Of a stretch of DNA of 64,000 bases, positions 20,525-28,742 are shown in pieces. Numbering within the stretch: the stretch's first letter is position 1; each line of letters starts with the position of its first letter. The stretch comes from Gordonia sp. X0973 (GTDB lineage Bacteria; Actinomycetota; Actinomycetes; Mycobacteriales; Mycobacteriaceae). A program made the translations under genes and the position numbers. The notes under the pieces were generated by a model that was not told where the DNA came from, did no database searches, and worked only from the letters and a program-made list of their open reading frames with translations. The stretch covers positions 992,001 through 1,056,000 of the forward strand of contig NZ_CP054691.1 in the NCBI RefSeq assembly GCF_013348785.1, written 5' to 3'.

Positions 20525-22504
20525 TTGGCCAACCGTCTCGCGGCCGCGACCAGTCCGTATCTGCGTCAACATGCCGATAATCCGGTCCACTGGTGGGAGT
20601 GGTGCGACGAGGCGTTCGCCGAGGCCGCCCGTCGGGACGTCCCGGTTCTGCTGAGCGTCGGATACGCCGCCTGCCACTGGTGTCACGTGATGGCGCACGA
20701 GACCTTCGACGACCCGGCTCTCGCGCAGCAGATGAACGACGGATTCGTCTGCATCAAGGTCGATCGCGAGGAGCGCCCCGACATCGACGCGGTCTACATG
20801 AACGCGACGACGGCGATGACCGGTCAGGGCGGTTGGCCGATGACCTGCTTCCTGACCGCGACCGGTGAACCCTTCTTCTGCGGTACCTACTACCCGCCCG
20901 TGGCACGCAACGGCCAACCGGGATTCGGGGAGGTCCTCGCCGCGGTGACACAGACCTGGCAGGGCAATCGCGGTGAGATCAACCGGGTCTCGGCGCAGGT
21001 GCGCGAACACTTGGCGAGGTCGGCGTCGGGATTGCCCGGCGGGGACGGCAGCGTCGACGACGAGTTGGCCCGGGCGGCGGTGGCGGCCCTCATCATCGAC
21101 GAGGACCCGGTCTACGGCGGATTCGGCACGGCACCGAAGTTCCCGCCGTCGTCGTTCATGTTGGCGCTGATCCGCCACGACGAGCGGGTGGGCTCCCCCG
21201 AGGCCTTCGACGTCGCGGTGCGCGCCGCGGTGGGTATGGCGGGTGGCGGCATCCGTGACCAGCTCGGTGGCGGGTTCGCGCGCTATGCGGTCGACCAGGC
21301 ATGGATCGTCCCGCACTTCGAGAAGATGCTCTACGACAATGCGCTGCTGTTGCGGGCGTACGCACAGTTGGCCCGCCGCGATAGTCCCATCCGTGAGATG
21401 TCGCAGCGCATCTGCGAGGAGACCGTGGCGTTCCTCGACGACACGCTGGGTACGTCGAGTGGATACGCCTCGTCACTCGACGCCGATACCGATGGCGTGG
21501 AGGGGGCGACCTACGTCTGGACACCCGAACAACTCTCCGACGTCCTCGGTCCCGACGACGGTGCCTGGGCGGCAAGGGTTTTCGGTGTCACGAGCGCCGG
21601 GACGTTCGAAGAGGGCACCTCCACGCTGCGATTCGCCGAACCACCCGATGACATCGACCGGCTCGGGCGGATCGTCGAGAAGCTGCGCGCGGCCCGCTCG
21701 GGTCGCCCCCAGCCCGCGCGCGATGACAAGGTCGTGACGGTGTGGAACGCGCTGGCCATCACTGCGCTCGTCGAGGCCGGACTGGGGATGTCCCGGCCGG
21801 AGTGGGTTGACCGGGCCGCATGGTGCGCCGAGGAAATCCTGAGCCGCCACCTGGTCGACGGCGAGCTGCGCCGGGCATCGCTACACGGCGAGGTCGGGGC
21901 GCCCCGCGCGATGCTCGACGACCATGCGGCGCTCGTCGTCGCCCTGCTCTCGCTGTTCGGTGCCACCGGCGAACAGCGGTGGCGCACCGCGGCGATCGAT
22001 CTGCTCGATACCGCGGTGGATACCTTCGCGGACCCCGACGCGGCCGGCTCCTGGTACGACGCGCCGGCTGACGGCGGGCTCATCGTGCGCCCGCGCGACC
22101 CGGCCGACGGTGCCACCCCGTCCGGCTCGTCGCTGATGGCTGAGGCCCTGTTGACGGCGTCGATGCTCGCCGAGCCCGAAGCGGCGGGTCGATACGCGGA
22201 ATTGGCCGAGCAGACCCTGTCCCGTGCCGCGGTTCTCTTGGCGCGTGTCCCGCGCGGGGCGGGTCACTGGTTGGCGGTTGCCGAGGCGCGGTTGGGCGGT
22301 CCGCTGCACGTCACGGCATCGTCGCCGGAGAAGCTCGCCCTCGCGCGCGAGCTGGCTCCCGGCTTCGCAATCGTTACCGCGGCTGGCGATTCCGGCTTCT
22401 CCGCCGACCAACCCGCGAACACGGTGCTCGTGTGCCGGGGAAGTACCTGCTCGCTCCCGCTGTCGGACGCCGACGAGATCGCTTCCCAACTCCGTCCGGT
22501 TTGA
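20525..22504 (+). CDS. Thioredoxin-domain protein (DUF255/YyaL family)
   Basis: Protein of 659 aa. The N-terminal thioredoxin-like domain (about residues 1-170) contains the CHWCH redox-like motif in [16 protein letters not shown] and the family opening [15 protein letters not shown]. The remaining 450 residues form an (alpha/alpha)6-barrel-like region as in N-acylglucosamine epimerase-type enzymes. The TTG start directly abuts the previous stop and begins at the conserved family N-terminus. It corresponds to Rv1084 and to animal SPATA20. No biochemical role is established for bacterial members to my knowledge. Confidence 0.9.
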   Translation: MANRLAAATSPYLRQHADNPVHWWEWCDEAFAEAARRDVPVLLSVGYAACHWCHVMAHETFDDPALAQQMNDGFVCIKVDREERPDIDAVYMNATTAMTGQGGWPMTCFLTATGEPFFCGTYYPPVARNGQPGFGEVLAAVTQTWQGNRGEINRVSAQVREHLARSASGLPGGDGSVDDELARAAVAALIIDEDPVYGGFGTAPKFPPSSFMLALIRHDERVGSPEAFDVAVRAAVGMAGGGIRDQLGGGFARYAVDQAWIVPHFEKMLYDNALLLRAYAQLARRDSPIREMSQRICEETVAFLDDTLGTSSGYASSLDADTDGVEGATYVWTPEQLSDVLGPDDGAWAARVFGVTSAGTFEEGTSTLRFAEPPDDIDRLGRIVEKLRAARSGRPQPARDDKVVTVWNALAITALVEAGLGMSRPEWVDRAAWCAEEILSRHLVDGELRRASLHGEVGAPRAMLDDHAALVVALLSLFGATGEQRWRTAAIDLLDTAVDTFADPDAAGSWYDAPADGGLIVRPRDPADGATPSGSSLMAEALLTASMLAEPEAAGRYAELAEQTLSRAAVLLARVPRGAGHWLAVAEARLGGPLHVTASSPEKLALARELAPGFAIVTAAGDSGFSADQPANTVLVCRGSTCSLPLSDADEIASQLRPV

Positions 22505-22522
22505 GGGCGGTGGCACTACGGA

Positions 22523-22921
22523 TCAGAGTGAATCCGTGATGACGCCGGGAAGATCGCCGAAGCGGGCAGACGAGTCCCGAGTCAGCAGGATTCGGCCCGT
22601 TTCTGCCGCGTGAGCCGCGATGACGAGGTCGTGGGCGCCGCGCGGACGCCCGACCTTTCGCACGTGGGCGATCAACCGCGCGTGGTGGGCGGCCGTCGCC
22701 TCGGTGTAGTCGAGGACGTCGACCGCGCCGGTGATCGCCGCCAGCGCCTGCGCGCGTGCTGCGGCTTGATCAGCGTTCGCCGCCAATTCGATCCCGGTGC
22801 GGTACTCGGCGACGGTGATCGCCGCGATGGCCACATCGTCGTCGTCCAGGGCCGATCGGTCGATCGCATTCCGCTCGTAGGCGATGAGGAGATTCGTGTC
22901 GAGGACTACTCGTCGGCCCAT
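22523..22921 (-). CDS. vapC: PIN-domain toxin (VapC type)
   Basis: Ribonuclease toxin of the PIN fold, 132 aa. The metal-binding acids are all present: Asp in VVLDTNLLI, Glu in TVAEYRTG, Asp in GAHDLVIAAHA and Asp in LLTRDSSAR. It overlaps the antitoxin gene by 16 bases and is cotranscribed with it. VapC proteins cleave tRNA or rRNA; the target here is unknown. The pair is an insertion relative to the M. tuberculosis order between Rv1084 and Rv1085c. Confidence 0.9.
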   Translation of the reverse strand: MGRRVVLDTNLLIAYERNAIDRSALDDDDVAIAAITVAEYRTGIELAANADQAAARAQALAAITGAVDVLDYTEATAAHHARLIAHVRKVGRPRGAHDLVIAAHAAETGRILLTRDSSARFGDLPGVITDSL

Positions 22922-23163
22922 GGGTCCGTTTGGTCGGCGACCAACAGGTCGACAGCGGCAGAGATGTCGGCGGTGAAGGAATCGTCTGGTGGGGTGGTGT
23001 CGGCGAGGGCGCGGGCCAGGTCGCGTCCGGTCCGTCGGCGCACCGGGCGGATCTCGGCGATCGGGCGGTTGCCGCGCGTGACCACGACCGTGTCGCCCGC
23101 CTCGATGGAATCGAGGAGGTCGGAGAAGCCGCGGGAGGCCTCGGTGGCGCTGATCTTTCGCAC
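22906..23163 (-). CDS. vapB: Phd/YefM-type antitoxin
   Basis: Antitoxin of 85 aa with an N-terminal Phd/YefM DNA-binding fold (SATEASRGFSDLLDSI, then GDTVVVTRGNRPIAEIRP) and an acidic C-terminal tail that would wrap the PIN toxin. GTG 23163 is chosen because TATGAT lies 6 bases upstream; GTG 23169 is an alternative. The palindrome ATCTGAT-A-ATCAGAT stands over the -10 region and would be its operator. Confidence 0.87.
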   Translation of the reverse strand: MRKISATEASRGFSDLLDSIEAGDTVVVTRGNRPIAEIRPVRRRTGRDLARALADTTPPDDSFTADISAAVDLLVADQTDPWADE

Positions 23164-23174
23164 GATCACATCAT

Positions 23175-23189
23175 ATCTGATAATCAGAT
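23175..23189. promoter_or_regulatory. Operator of the toxin-antitoxin pair
   Basis: Perfect 7-1-7 inverted repeat (ATCTGAT, A, ATCAGAT) touching the predicted leftward -10 TATGAT (23170-23175). The position fits autorepression by the antitoxin, as known for Phd-type systems. Confidence 0.65.
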
Positions 23190-23192
23190 TTC

Positions 23193-23220
23193 TTGCCGGT
23201 GGACGACCGGGTGCTACTGT
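23193..23220 (+). promoter_or_regulatory. Promoter of the DAHP synthase leader
   Basis: TTGCCG (23193-23198), a 16-base spacer and TACTGT (23215-23220). The -10 ends 7 bases before GTG 23228, so the transcript should begin at the leader-peptide start codon. Confidence 0.6.
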
Positions 23221-23227
23221 GGGCGAC

Positions 23228-23296
23228 GTGAACATCTCCGTGCGCGCCTATTGGCGCTTTACCGAGGCTCCGGGTGGGCCTGCGGTGAAGCGGTAG
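23228..23296 (+). CDS. Aromatic leader peptide of DAHP synthase
   Basis: A 22-codon open frame starting with GTG. Its residues 8-11 read Tyr-Trp-Arg-Phe, using TAT, TGG, CGC and TTT. All three aromatic amino acids made by the pathway thus appear within four codons, and TAT and TTT are rare in this GC-rich DNA. A terminator hairpin with a T-rich tail follows 30 bases after the stop, ahead of the DAHP synthase gene. This is the layout of ribosome-mediated attenuation, known for example at the C. glutamicum aromatic and trp leaders. The peptide itself probably has no function beyond being translated. Confidence 0.75.
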   Translation: MNISVRAYWRFTEAPGGPAVKR

Positions 23297-23318
23297 TTTC
23301 GCGCGCACATTCCACATC

Positions 23319-23373
23319 CGGAGCCCGAGCAGTGACCATCACGGTCGCTGCTCTTTCCTTTTCCAGGGCTCCG
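23319..23373 (+). terminator. Attenuator hairpin before DAHP synthase
   Basis: Core stem GAGCAGTGACC (23327-23337) with GGTCGCTGCTC (23343-23353), one G-U pair, 5-base loop, followed by TTTCCTTTTCC. An outer stem CGGAGCCC (23319-23326) with GGGCTCCG (23366-23373) can enclose it. GGCTCCGG inside the leader-peptide gene (23266-23273) can instead pair with CCGGAGCC (23318-23325), an alternative fold that would disrupt the outer stem. Confidence 0.7.
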
Positions 23374-23412
23374 ACCGCGGGGCCCGGCGGACCAACGCGA
23401 GAGGCCAACACC

Positions 23413-24465
23413 GTGACCACCACCCCCGACCTGAATGCGCAGACCACCTCCGACCGGCGCATCCGGGCCTTCCGTCCGATCCCGACGCCGGATGCGCTGC
23501 GCAGCGAGCTGCCGCTGACCGCGCGCCGCGCCGTGGCCGTCGCCCGCGACCGCGAGGAGATCGCCGCCATCCTCGCCGGGCGCGACGACCGCCTACTCGT
23601 CGTCGTCGGTCCGTGCTCCATCCACGACACCGTCGCGGCGCTCGACTACGCGCGTCGCCTCGCGCCGCTGGCCGTCGAATACGCCGACCGCCTCAAGATC
23701 GTCATGCGCGTCTACTTCGAGAAGCCGCGGACCACCGTCGGGTGGAAGGGCCTCATCAACGACCCGGGCATGGACGGCAGCTTCGACGTGGAGCGCGGCC
23801 TGCGGACCGCCCGCGCGCTGCTGCTGGACATCATCGACCTCGGGCTGCCGGTGGGCTGCGAGTTCCTCGAGCCGAACAGCCCGCAGTACATCGCCGACGC
23901 GGTGGCCTGGGGAGCCATCGGGGCCCGCACCACGGAATCGCAGGTCCACCGGCAACTCGCCTCCGGCCTCTCCATGCCGGTCGGATTCAAGAACGGCACC
24001 GACGGGAACGTGCAGGTCGCCGTCGACGGGGTGCAGGCCGCGGCCGCACAGCACGTCTTCTTCGGACTCGACGACTTCGGCAACGGCGTCGTGGTGGAGA
24101 CGGCGGGCAACGAGGACTGCCACATCATCCTGCGCGGCGGGACCAGCGGGCCCAACTACGACGCGGAGTCGGTCGCGTCGGCGGCCGGCGTGCTCGCGAA
24201 GGCCGGACTGCCCGCGCGGGTGATGATCGATGCCTCCCACGCGAACTCTGGCAAGGATCACGAGCGCCAGGCCGTCGTCGCCGCCGAGATCGGCGACCTC
24301 GTCGCGCGGGGTGTGCCGATCAGCGGTGTGATGCTGGAGAGCTTCCTCGTTCCCGGCGCCCAATCGCCCGACGGCGCCGACCTCGTCTACGGCCAGTCGG
24401 TCACCGACAAGTGCATGGGCTGGGAAGCCACCGAGGCGGTGCTCCGCACGCTGGCCCGGGGCTAA
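23413..24465 (+). CDS. aroG: 3-deoxy-7-phosphoheptulonate synthase (class I)
   Basis: First enzyme of the shikimate pathway, condensing phosphoenolpyruvate and erythrose 4-phosphate; 350 aa, the usual length of the E. coli AroF/G/H type. Signature stretches are VVGPCSIHD, MRVYFEKPRTTVGWKG, GFKNGTDGN and MIDASHANSGKDH, holding the metal and substrate residues. GAGAGG lies 8 bases before the GTG start. Upstream sit a leader peptide and attenuator, so expression should respond to charged Tyr, Trp or Phe tRNA. Its end overlaps the convergent PepSY gene by four bases. Which aromatic amino acid inhibits the enzyme cannot be told. Confidence 0.95.
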   Translation: MTTTPDLNAQTTSDRRIRAFRPIPTPDALRSELPLTARRAVAVARDREEIAAILAGRDDRLLVVVGPCSIHDTVAALDYARRLAPLAVEYADRLKIVMRVYFEKPRTTVGWKGLINDPGMDGSFDVERGLRTARALLLDIIDLGLPVGCEFLEPNSPQYIADAVAWGAIGARTTESQVHRQLASGLSMPVGFKNGTDGNVQVAVDGVQAAAAQHVFFGLDDFGNGVVVETAGNEDCHIILRGGTSGPNYDAESVASAAGVLAKAGLPARVMIDASHANSGKDHERQAVVAAEIGDLVARGVPISGVMLESFLVPGAQSPDGADLVYGQSVTDKCMGWEATEAVLRTLARG

Positions 24466-25814
24466 CCGGCCCGGCAGTAGCCGACGAGAGCGTCGACGAC
24501 GACGAAGGCGAGCAGCGGAATCCCCAACAGCGGCACGAACCATCCGACGACGAGGATCGCGACGAACAGCAGGGCGAACACGGAGCGGGTGCGCATATCG
24601 GCGGCGGCGAATGCACTCCGCATGGTTCCACCCTGCGGGGGACGCCCGGCGCGGAGTCCCGGACCGCGGCGCCACCACAGGAGGTAGCCGCGGACGATGA
24701 CGGTCGTCAGCGCGATCATCAGCAGGAGCAGGGCCACCGCGCTGACCCAGCCGAACAGGATGCCCATGTGCAGCTGGATGCCCCACTCGGCCAGCTTCGC
24801 CGGCAGCGACCAGGTGGAGAACGGGACGTCGGCGGTCACGCCCATCGTCGTCGGGTCGACGGCGATGGCGTCGACCGAGTAACGCCACGGCAGTCGGGTC
24901 TGCGTGATGGTGACGGCGTCCCGAGGTCCGGTCGGCAGATCGATCTCGACCCGCCCGGACAGGCCGTGTGCGCGGGCGACGGCGAGTAGGGCGTCGAAGG
25001 AGGCGCTCGGCTGCTCGTGCGCGACGGTCGGCCCGGGGGCCGCGCCGTGGTGGTGGGCGGCCGGCACCGCCGTCGGCAACGGTGGGCGATCCCAATTCAG
25101 GTGGTGCCGCAGGTCGGCGATGTTCTGCCCCGCGTGCTTCGACCACGTCAACCCGGTCGCGGAGAGGAAGACGAGTCCGACGACGAGCCACACGCCGACG
25201 GCGCCATGCCAGTTCAGGGTGCGGTTGCGCCTGGTGCCCGTGCGCTCGACCGAGGCGATCCGCCACCACGAACGACCGGTGTTTCGGCGTCGGATGCGAA
25301 ACCGGTTGACCCACAACGCGAGTCCGCCGAGCGCCACGACCCACAGCCACGACGCGGCGAGTTCGCTGTATGTCCGGCCGGGCTCGCCCAGATGCAGATT
25401 CCGGTGCAACCCGTCGAGCCACGACCGCAGCGGCAGGGCGCCGTTGCTCCCGAAGGTCACCGATTGCCCCAGGACCCGGCTGGTCGTCGGGTCGACGAAG
25501 ACGGTGCGGCGTTCCGACTCGCCCAGGGAGTTGTCGGCGAAGTAGACGCGCGTCGTCTCATGTGGCGCGGCGGCCGCGTCGACCGCGGTGACGACCCCGA
25601 GTCGCGACTCCCGAGCAGCGGCGACCTGCTCGTCGATGCTGTGCGGCGGGCCGTCGGAGTCGACGTGGAGCAGGTGTCGGTAGGTCACGGACTCGACTTG
25701 TGGTGCGAGGGCGTACAGGCCGCCGCTGATCGTCGCGACGAGTAGGAACGGTGCGACGAGGATGCCGGCGTAGAAGTGCAGGCGACGGATGAGGGGCAGG
25801 AGGGGACGGAACAC
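24462..25814 (-). CDS. PepSY-domain membrane protein
   Basis: Membrane protein of 450 aa of the PepSY-associated TM family, sometimes called iron-regulated membrane protein. An N-terminal RRLHFYAGILVAPFLLVA helix is followed by an extracytoplasmic PepSY-like region, TM segments near residues 160, 215 and 365, and a second PepSY-like region (about 270-340). A C-terminal pair of TM helices ends the protein. A His-rich patch (AAHHHGAAP, about residue 257) could bind metal. The next gene upstream on the same strand is a small membrane protein, a pairing often seen for this family. Role in metal or reductase function is a family-based guess. Confidence 0.85.
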   Translation of the reverse strand: MFRPLLPLIRRLHFYAGILVAPFLLVATISGGLYALAPQVESVTYRHLLHVDSDGPPHSIDEQVAAARESRLGVVTAVDAAAAPHETTRVYFADNSLGESERRTVFVDPTTSRVLGQSVTFGSNGALPLRSWLDGLHRNLHLGEPGRTYSELAASWLWVVALGGLALWVNRFRIRRRNTGRSWWRIASVERTGTRRNRTLNWHGAVGVWLVVGLVFLSATGLTWSKHAGQNIADLRHHLNWDRPPLPTAVPAAHHHGAAPGPTVAHEQPSASFDALLAVARAHGLSGRVEIDLPTGPRDAVTITQTRLPWRYSVDAIAVDPTTMGVTADVPFSTWSLPAKLAEWGIQLHMGILFGWVSAVALLLLMIALTTVIVRGYLLWWRRGPGLRAGRPPQGGTMRSAFAAADMRTRSVFALLFVAILVVGWFVPLLGIPLLAFVVVDALVGYCRAG

Positions 25815-25910
25815 GGTGATCGCTCGATTCGGTGAGGGCGCACGCGGGCACGCCGACGCCGCGATGCGGCAACCGATGCTCGGTGCGGGGTTAGGAACAG
25901 ACGGCGGCGA

Positions 25911-26441
25911 TCACCGGGGGACCGCGTCTGATGTGGTGGCGTGCCGTGCTGGCGTCGAAGAGCGGGGCGCGCTCGGCGGTGACCACCGCCCACGACCGGG
26001 CCAGCGGCAACGGAGTGGGCGTGACGGCCCGTACGAGGCGGTGCAACGCGGCCAATGCGGCCTGCACCGCCGATCCGCGCGGCGCACCACGGCGACGCCG
26101 ACGAGGAGCGCGATCGCGTGCGCGCCGACCATCGTCGGTGACGGCGCGGCGAAGGCGTGACCCGATCCCGTCGCCAAGGTCAGGTGACCGAGGACCTGGG
26201 CGACGAGGAGTGCGGCTGCGACGGTGTACGGGCGGTCGGCGGTCGGGCGCGCCGAGCTGGTGAGTGCACCGATGGCCGCGCATCCGATGAGCAGCATGAC
26301 CAGGATTCCCGCCGACGGCGTCTCGTCGGGCATCAGCGCGCAGTGGCCGGCCATCGCCGTCGTCGCGGCGACGATGCCCACGGCCGCGCCGTACACGTGC
26401 CGCCGAGCGCGGTCGGTCCGCGGTGCGGCGGCGATGAGCAT
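25911..26441 (-). CDS. Membrane protein with probable frameshift
   Basis: Reading frame of 176 aa with an N-terminal region of four hydrophobic segments (about residues 17-36, 46-62, 74-90 and 103-118). After about residue 122 this frame becomes Arg/Trp/Cys-rich and loses protein-like character. The -1 neighbour frame over the same DNA then reads a coherent helix (SAVQAALAALHRLVRAVTP) and an ending with RRGPP at stop 25891. A one-base loss, or a two-base gain, in the CG-rich run at about 26075-26085 explains this. The repaired gene would span 25891-26441, about 183 aa. It is probably the partner of the PepSY gene. A sequencing error is possible. Confidence 0.6.
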   Translation of the reverse strand: MLIAAAPRTDRARRHVYGAAVGIVAATTAMAGHCALMPDETPSAGILVMLLIGCAAIGALTSSARPTADRPYTVAAALLVAQVLGHLTLATGSGHAFAAPSPTMVGAHAIALLVGVAVVRRADRRCRPHWPRCTASYGPSRPLRCRWPGRGRWSPPSAPRSSTPARHATTSDAVPR

Positions 26442-26457
26442 GGGAAAAGTCTAGGGG

Positions 26458-27132
26458 TCAGCGCAGGAGCAGCAACCAGATGGCCGTGTAGTGGGCGATG
26501 GCGGCGACGACGGTGCAGGCGTGGAAGAACTCGTGGTGTCCGAAGGTCTCCGGCCACGGGTCGGGCCAGCGCAGGGCGTAGAGGATCCCGCCGACGCTGT
26601 AGAGCACACCCCCGATGACCAGCAACGAGATGACCAGCCACCCCGAGTAGTGGATGAGGGTGGCGGCCTTGGCGATGATCACCCAGCCCAGGCCGATGTA
26701 GAGGACGACGCCGAGCCACCGGGGTGCCTGCGGCCACGCGATCTTGAGGATCATGCCGGCCAGCGCGCCGCTCCAGACGATGCCGAGCACCCACCACCGT
26801 GTCGGCGAGGGGAGGGCCAGGTAGCAGAACGGGGTGTACGAACCGGCGATGAACAGGAAGATCATCGAGTGGTCGGCCCGCTTCATGAGCATGGCGGCCC
26901 GTTCCGAACCCCACTTGTGGCGGTGGTAGGTGGCGCTGATGGTGAAGAGGCCGAAGACGGTGATGCCGTAGACGGCGCACGCCACCGCGGCGCCGACGCC
27001 TTTGAGTTGCGCGGCGCCGATCACGATCGCCGCGACGGCGAGCGTCGAAATCCAGGCCGAGTACTGGTGGATCACGCCGCGCAGCCGCGGCTTGCTCTCC
27101 AGGTGAATCGGAGTGGGGATCGGGGAGGTCAT
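26458..27132 (-). CDS. Hemolysin III family protein (PAQR-like)
   Basis: Seven-helix membrane protein of 224 aa of the hemolysin III/PAQR family. Conserved polar residues for the metal site are visible: Ser and His in FTISATYHRHKW, Asp-His in MKRADHSMIFLFIAGSYTP, and the HHEFFHACTVVAAIAHY histidines near the end. It corresponds to Rv1085c and is divergent from uppS as in M. tuberculosis. I prefer ATG 27132 to upstream starts because TACCGT lies 6 bases before it. A long palindrome covers that -10. Function in bacteria is unsettled. Confidence 0.9.
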   Translation of the reverse strand: MTSPIPTPIHLESKPRLRGVIHQYSAWISTLAVAAIVIGAAQLKGVGAAVACAVYGITVFGLFTISATYHRHKWGSERAAMLMKRADHSMIFLFIAGSYTPFCYLALPSPTRWWVLGIVWSGALAGMILKIAWPQAPRWLGVVLYIGLGWVIIAKAATLIHYSGWLVISLLVIGGVLYSVGGILYALRWPDPWPETFGHHEFFHACTVVAAIAHYTAIWLLLLR

Positions 27133-27133
27133 G

Positions 27134-27153
27134 AACCTACGGTACCGTAAGTT
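27134..27153. promoter_or_regulatory. Palindrome over the hemolysin III promoter
   Basis: Central perfect 12-bp palindrome TACGGTACCGTA (27138-27149) flanked by AAC and GTT one base away on each side, giving an 18-of-20 symmetric site. The leftward -10 TACCGT is contained in it. The bound regulator is unknown. Confidence 0.65.
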
Positions 27154-27214
27154 ACTCTCGGGTATCTCGTTTTGGTGTCGGACCTCACTGGCGACCGGCG
27201 TAGGATCGGACGCG

Positions 27215-28000
27215 ATGAAACTCCTTCCCGACACGCTGCGTACCCCCATGTACGCGGTCTATGAACGACGGCTGGCGCAGCTGTTGGACCGGGAACGCCT
27301 GCCCAAGCATGTCGCCATCATCTGCGACGGCAACCGGCGTTGGGCGCGCGAAGCGGGTTTCGAGGACGTCAGCCACGGCCACCGGGTGGGTGCCGCCCGC
27401 ATCGCGGACATGCTGTCCTGGTGCGATGAGCTGGGCATCGGCACGGTGACCATCTACCTCCTCTCGACGGAGAATCTGCAGCGCCCCTCCGAGGAACTCG
27501 ACGCGCTGATGGAGATCGTCCCCGACATCGTCGACGAGATCTCCGCCCCGGAGCGGGGATGGCGCGTACGCCTCGTCGGCAACATCGACCAGTTGCCCGC
27601 CGTCGCGGCCCAGCGGTTGAAATCCGCGGCCGACCGCACGTCGTCGCATGACGGCCGGCTCAACGTGAACGTCGCCGTCGGCTACGGCGGCCGCCAGGAG
27701 ATCGTCGACTCGGTCCGCGACCTGCTCGCCGAGCACATCGCCGCAGGCGATTCCGGCGACGCGCTCATCGAGGCGGTGACCGTCGACGCGATCGACCGCA
27801 ATCTCTACACCAAGGGCCAGCCCGACCCCGACCTGGTCATCCGGACCTCGGGTGAACAGCGCCTCTCCGGCTTCCTGCTATGGCAGAGCGCCTACTCGGA
27901 GATCTGGTTCACCGACGCCTATTGGCCGGAGTTCCGCCGCGTCGACTTCCTGCGCGCGCTGCGCGACTTCGGCGCGCGGAATCGCCGGTTCGGGCGTTGA
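27215..28000 (+). CDS. uppS: Z-isoprenyl diphosphate synthase (UPP synthase family)
   Basis: cis-Prenyltransferase of 261 aa. Family motifs are present: ICDGNRRWAR with the catalytic Asp, TIYLLSTENLQRPSEE, the DLVIRTSGEQRLSGF box and the closing SEIWFTDAYWPEF. Position next to hemolysin III and the sequence character match Rv1086 of M. tuberculosis, a short-chain Z-farnesyl diphosphate synthase feeding decaprenyl phosphate synthesis; whether product length is the same here is not visible. TAGGAT lies 8 bases before the ATG. Confidence 0.93.
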   Translation: MKLLPDTLRTPMYAVYERRLAQLLDRERLPKHVAIICDGNRRWAREAGFEDVSHGHRVGAARIADMLSWCDELGIGTVTIYLLSTENLQRPSEELDALMEIVPDIVDEISAPERGWRVRLVGNIDQLPAVAAQRLKSAADRTSSHDGRLNVNVAVGYGGRQEIVDSVRDLLAEHIAAGDSGDALIEAVTVDAIDRNLYTKGQPDPDLVIRTSGEQRLSGFLLWQSAYSEIWFTDAYWPEFRRVDFLRALRDFGARNRRFGR

Positions 28001-28035
28001 CGTGAATCCGCTGGTCGTCACACTAGATTGAGCTT

Positions 28036-28692
28036 ATGTACGACGACGCGGACGAGTGCGAGACGCAGACCGGTCTCGGTGATTTCGAGTTCGAGCGGAA
28101 ATTCCTCCTGCGCGACCTGCCCGTCGAGGCGGCCGGCGACCCCACGCCCACCCTGATCGTGCAGGCCTATGTCTTCGCCGACGACGGGTTCGCCGTGCGC
28201 GTGCGGATCAGCGGACCCGCTGGAGAACTCGACCTCGACTCGGCACCGTCGGATCTGGCGCAGGCGCTGACCGAGAGCGACGACGCGATGGGAACGCTCG
28301 GCGTCAAGGGGCCGGCGAATGCCGGAACCCGATACGAGGCGGAGCGGGCGATCGATCCGCTGGTCGCCGGGTCGATCGCGGCCCGGTCGTCGGCGCTGAT
28401 CGCGAAGGTCCGGTACTCGATGTGGATGGGGGAGGACGGGTGGATCGTCGACCGCTTCCTCGCCGACAACGCCCCGCTGCTGGTCGGGGAGGTGGAACGG
28501 GCGCGGCCGGTGACCGACCTCGCCATCCCGGACTTCTGCGTCACCGAGGTGTCGGAGGATCCGCGGTTCGGCAACGAATACCTCGCCCATCATCCGTTCC
28601 CGACCTGGGCGGCACAGTTCGCCGACGAGTACCGCATCCTCGGGCCCGGATTCATGCACACGCTGGGCGAGAACCGCTTCGGGGTCGAGTAG
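28036..28692 (+). CDS. CYTH domain protein
   Basis: Protein of 218 aa with the CYTH/triphosphate tunnel fold signature EFERKFLL (E-x-E-x-K, about residues 16-23). Charged strands follow, including RVRISG, KVRYSMWM and WIVDRFL, where Arg and Lys line the tunnel. Members hydrolyse triphosphates or make cAMP; the short bacterial type usually acts on inorganic triphosphate. TAGATT lies 6 bases before the ATG. A long hairpin starts at its stop codon, ahead of the next gene. Confidence 0.85.
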   Translation: MYDDADECETQTGLGDFEFERKFLLRDLPVEAAGDPTPTLIVQAYVFADDGFAVRVRISGPAGELDLDSAPSDLAQALTESDDAMGTLGVKGPANAGTRYEAERAIDPLVAGSIAARSSALIAKVRYSMWMGEDGWIVDRFLADNAPLLVGEVERARPVTDLAIPDFCVTEVSEDPRFGNEYLAHHPFPTWAAQFADEYRILGPGFMHTLGENRFGVE

Positions 28693-28728
28693 TTGCTGTT
28701 GGTGCCGCTTACCGGCATCAACAGCAAC
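28692..28728. terminator. Intergenic hairpin between CYTH and NmrA-like genes
   Basis: GTTGCTGTTG pairs with CAACAGCAAC, then a G-U pair and TGCCG with CGGCA around a 5-base loop: 16 pairs in all. There is no T-run, and the next gene's GAGAGGAGAG follows within 3 bases. It may be a terminator of the first gene or a structure in the second gene's leader. Confidence 0.5.
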
Positions 28729-28742
28729 CTGAGAGGAGAGCG

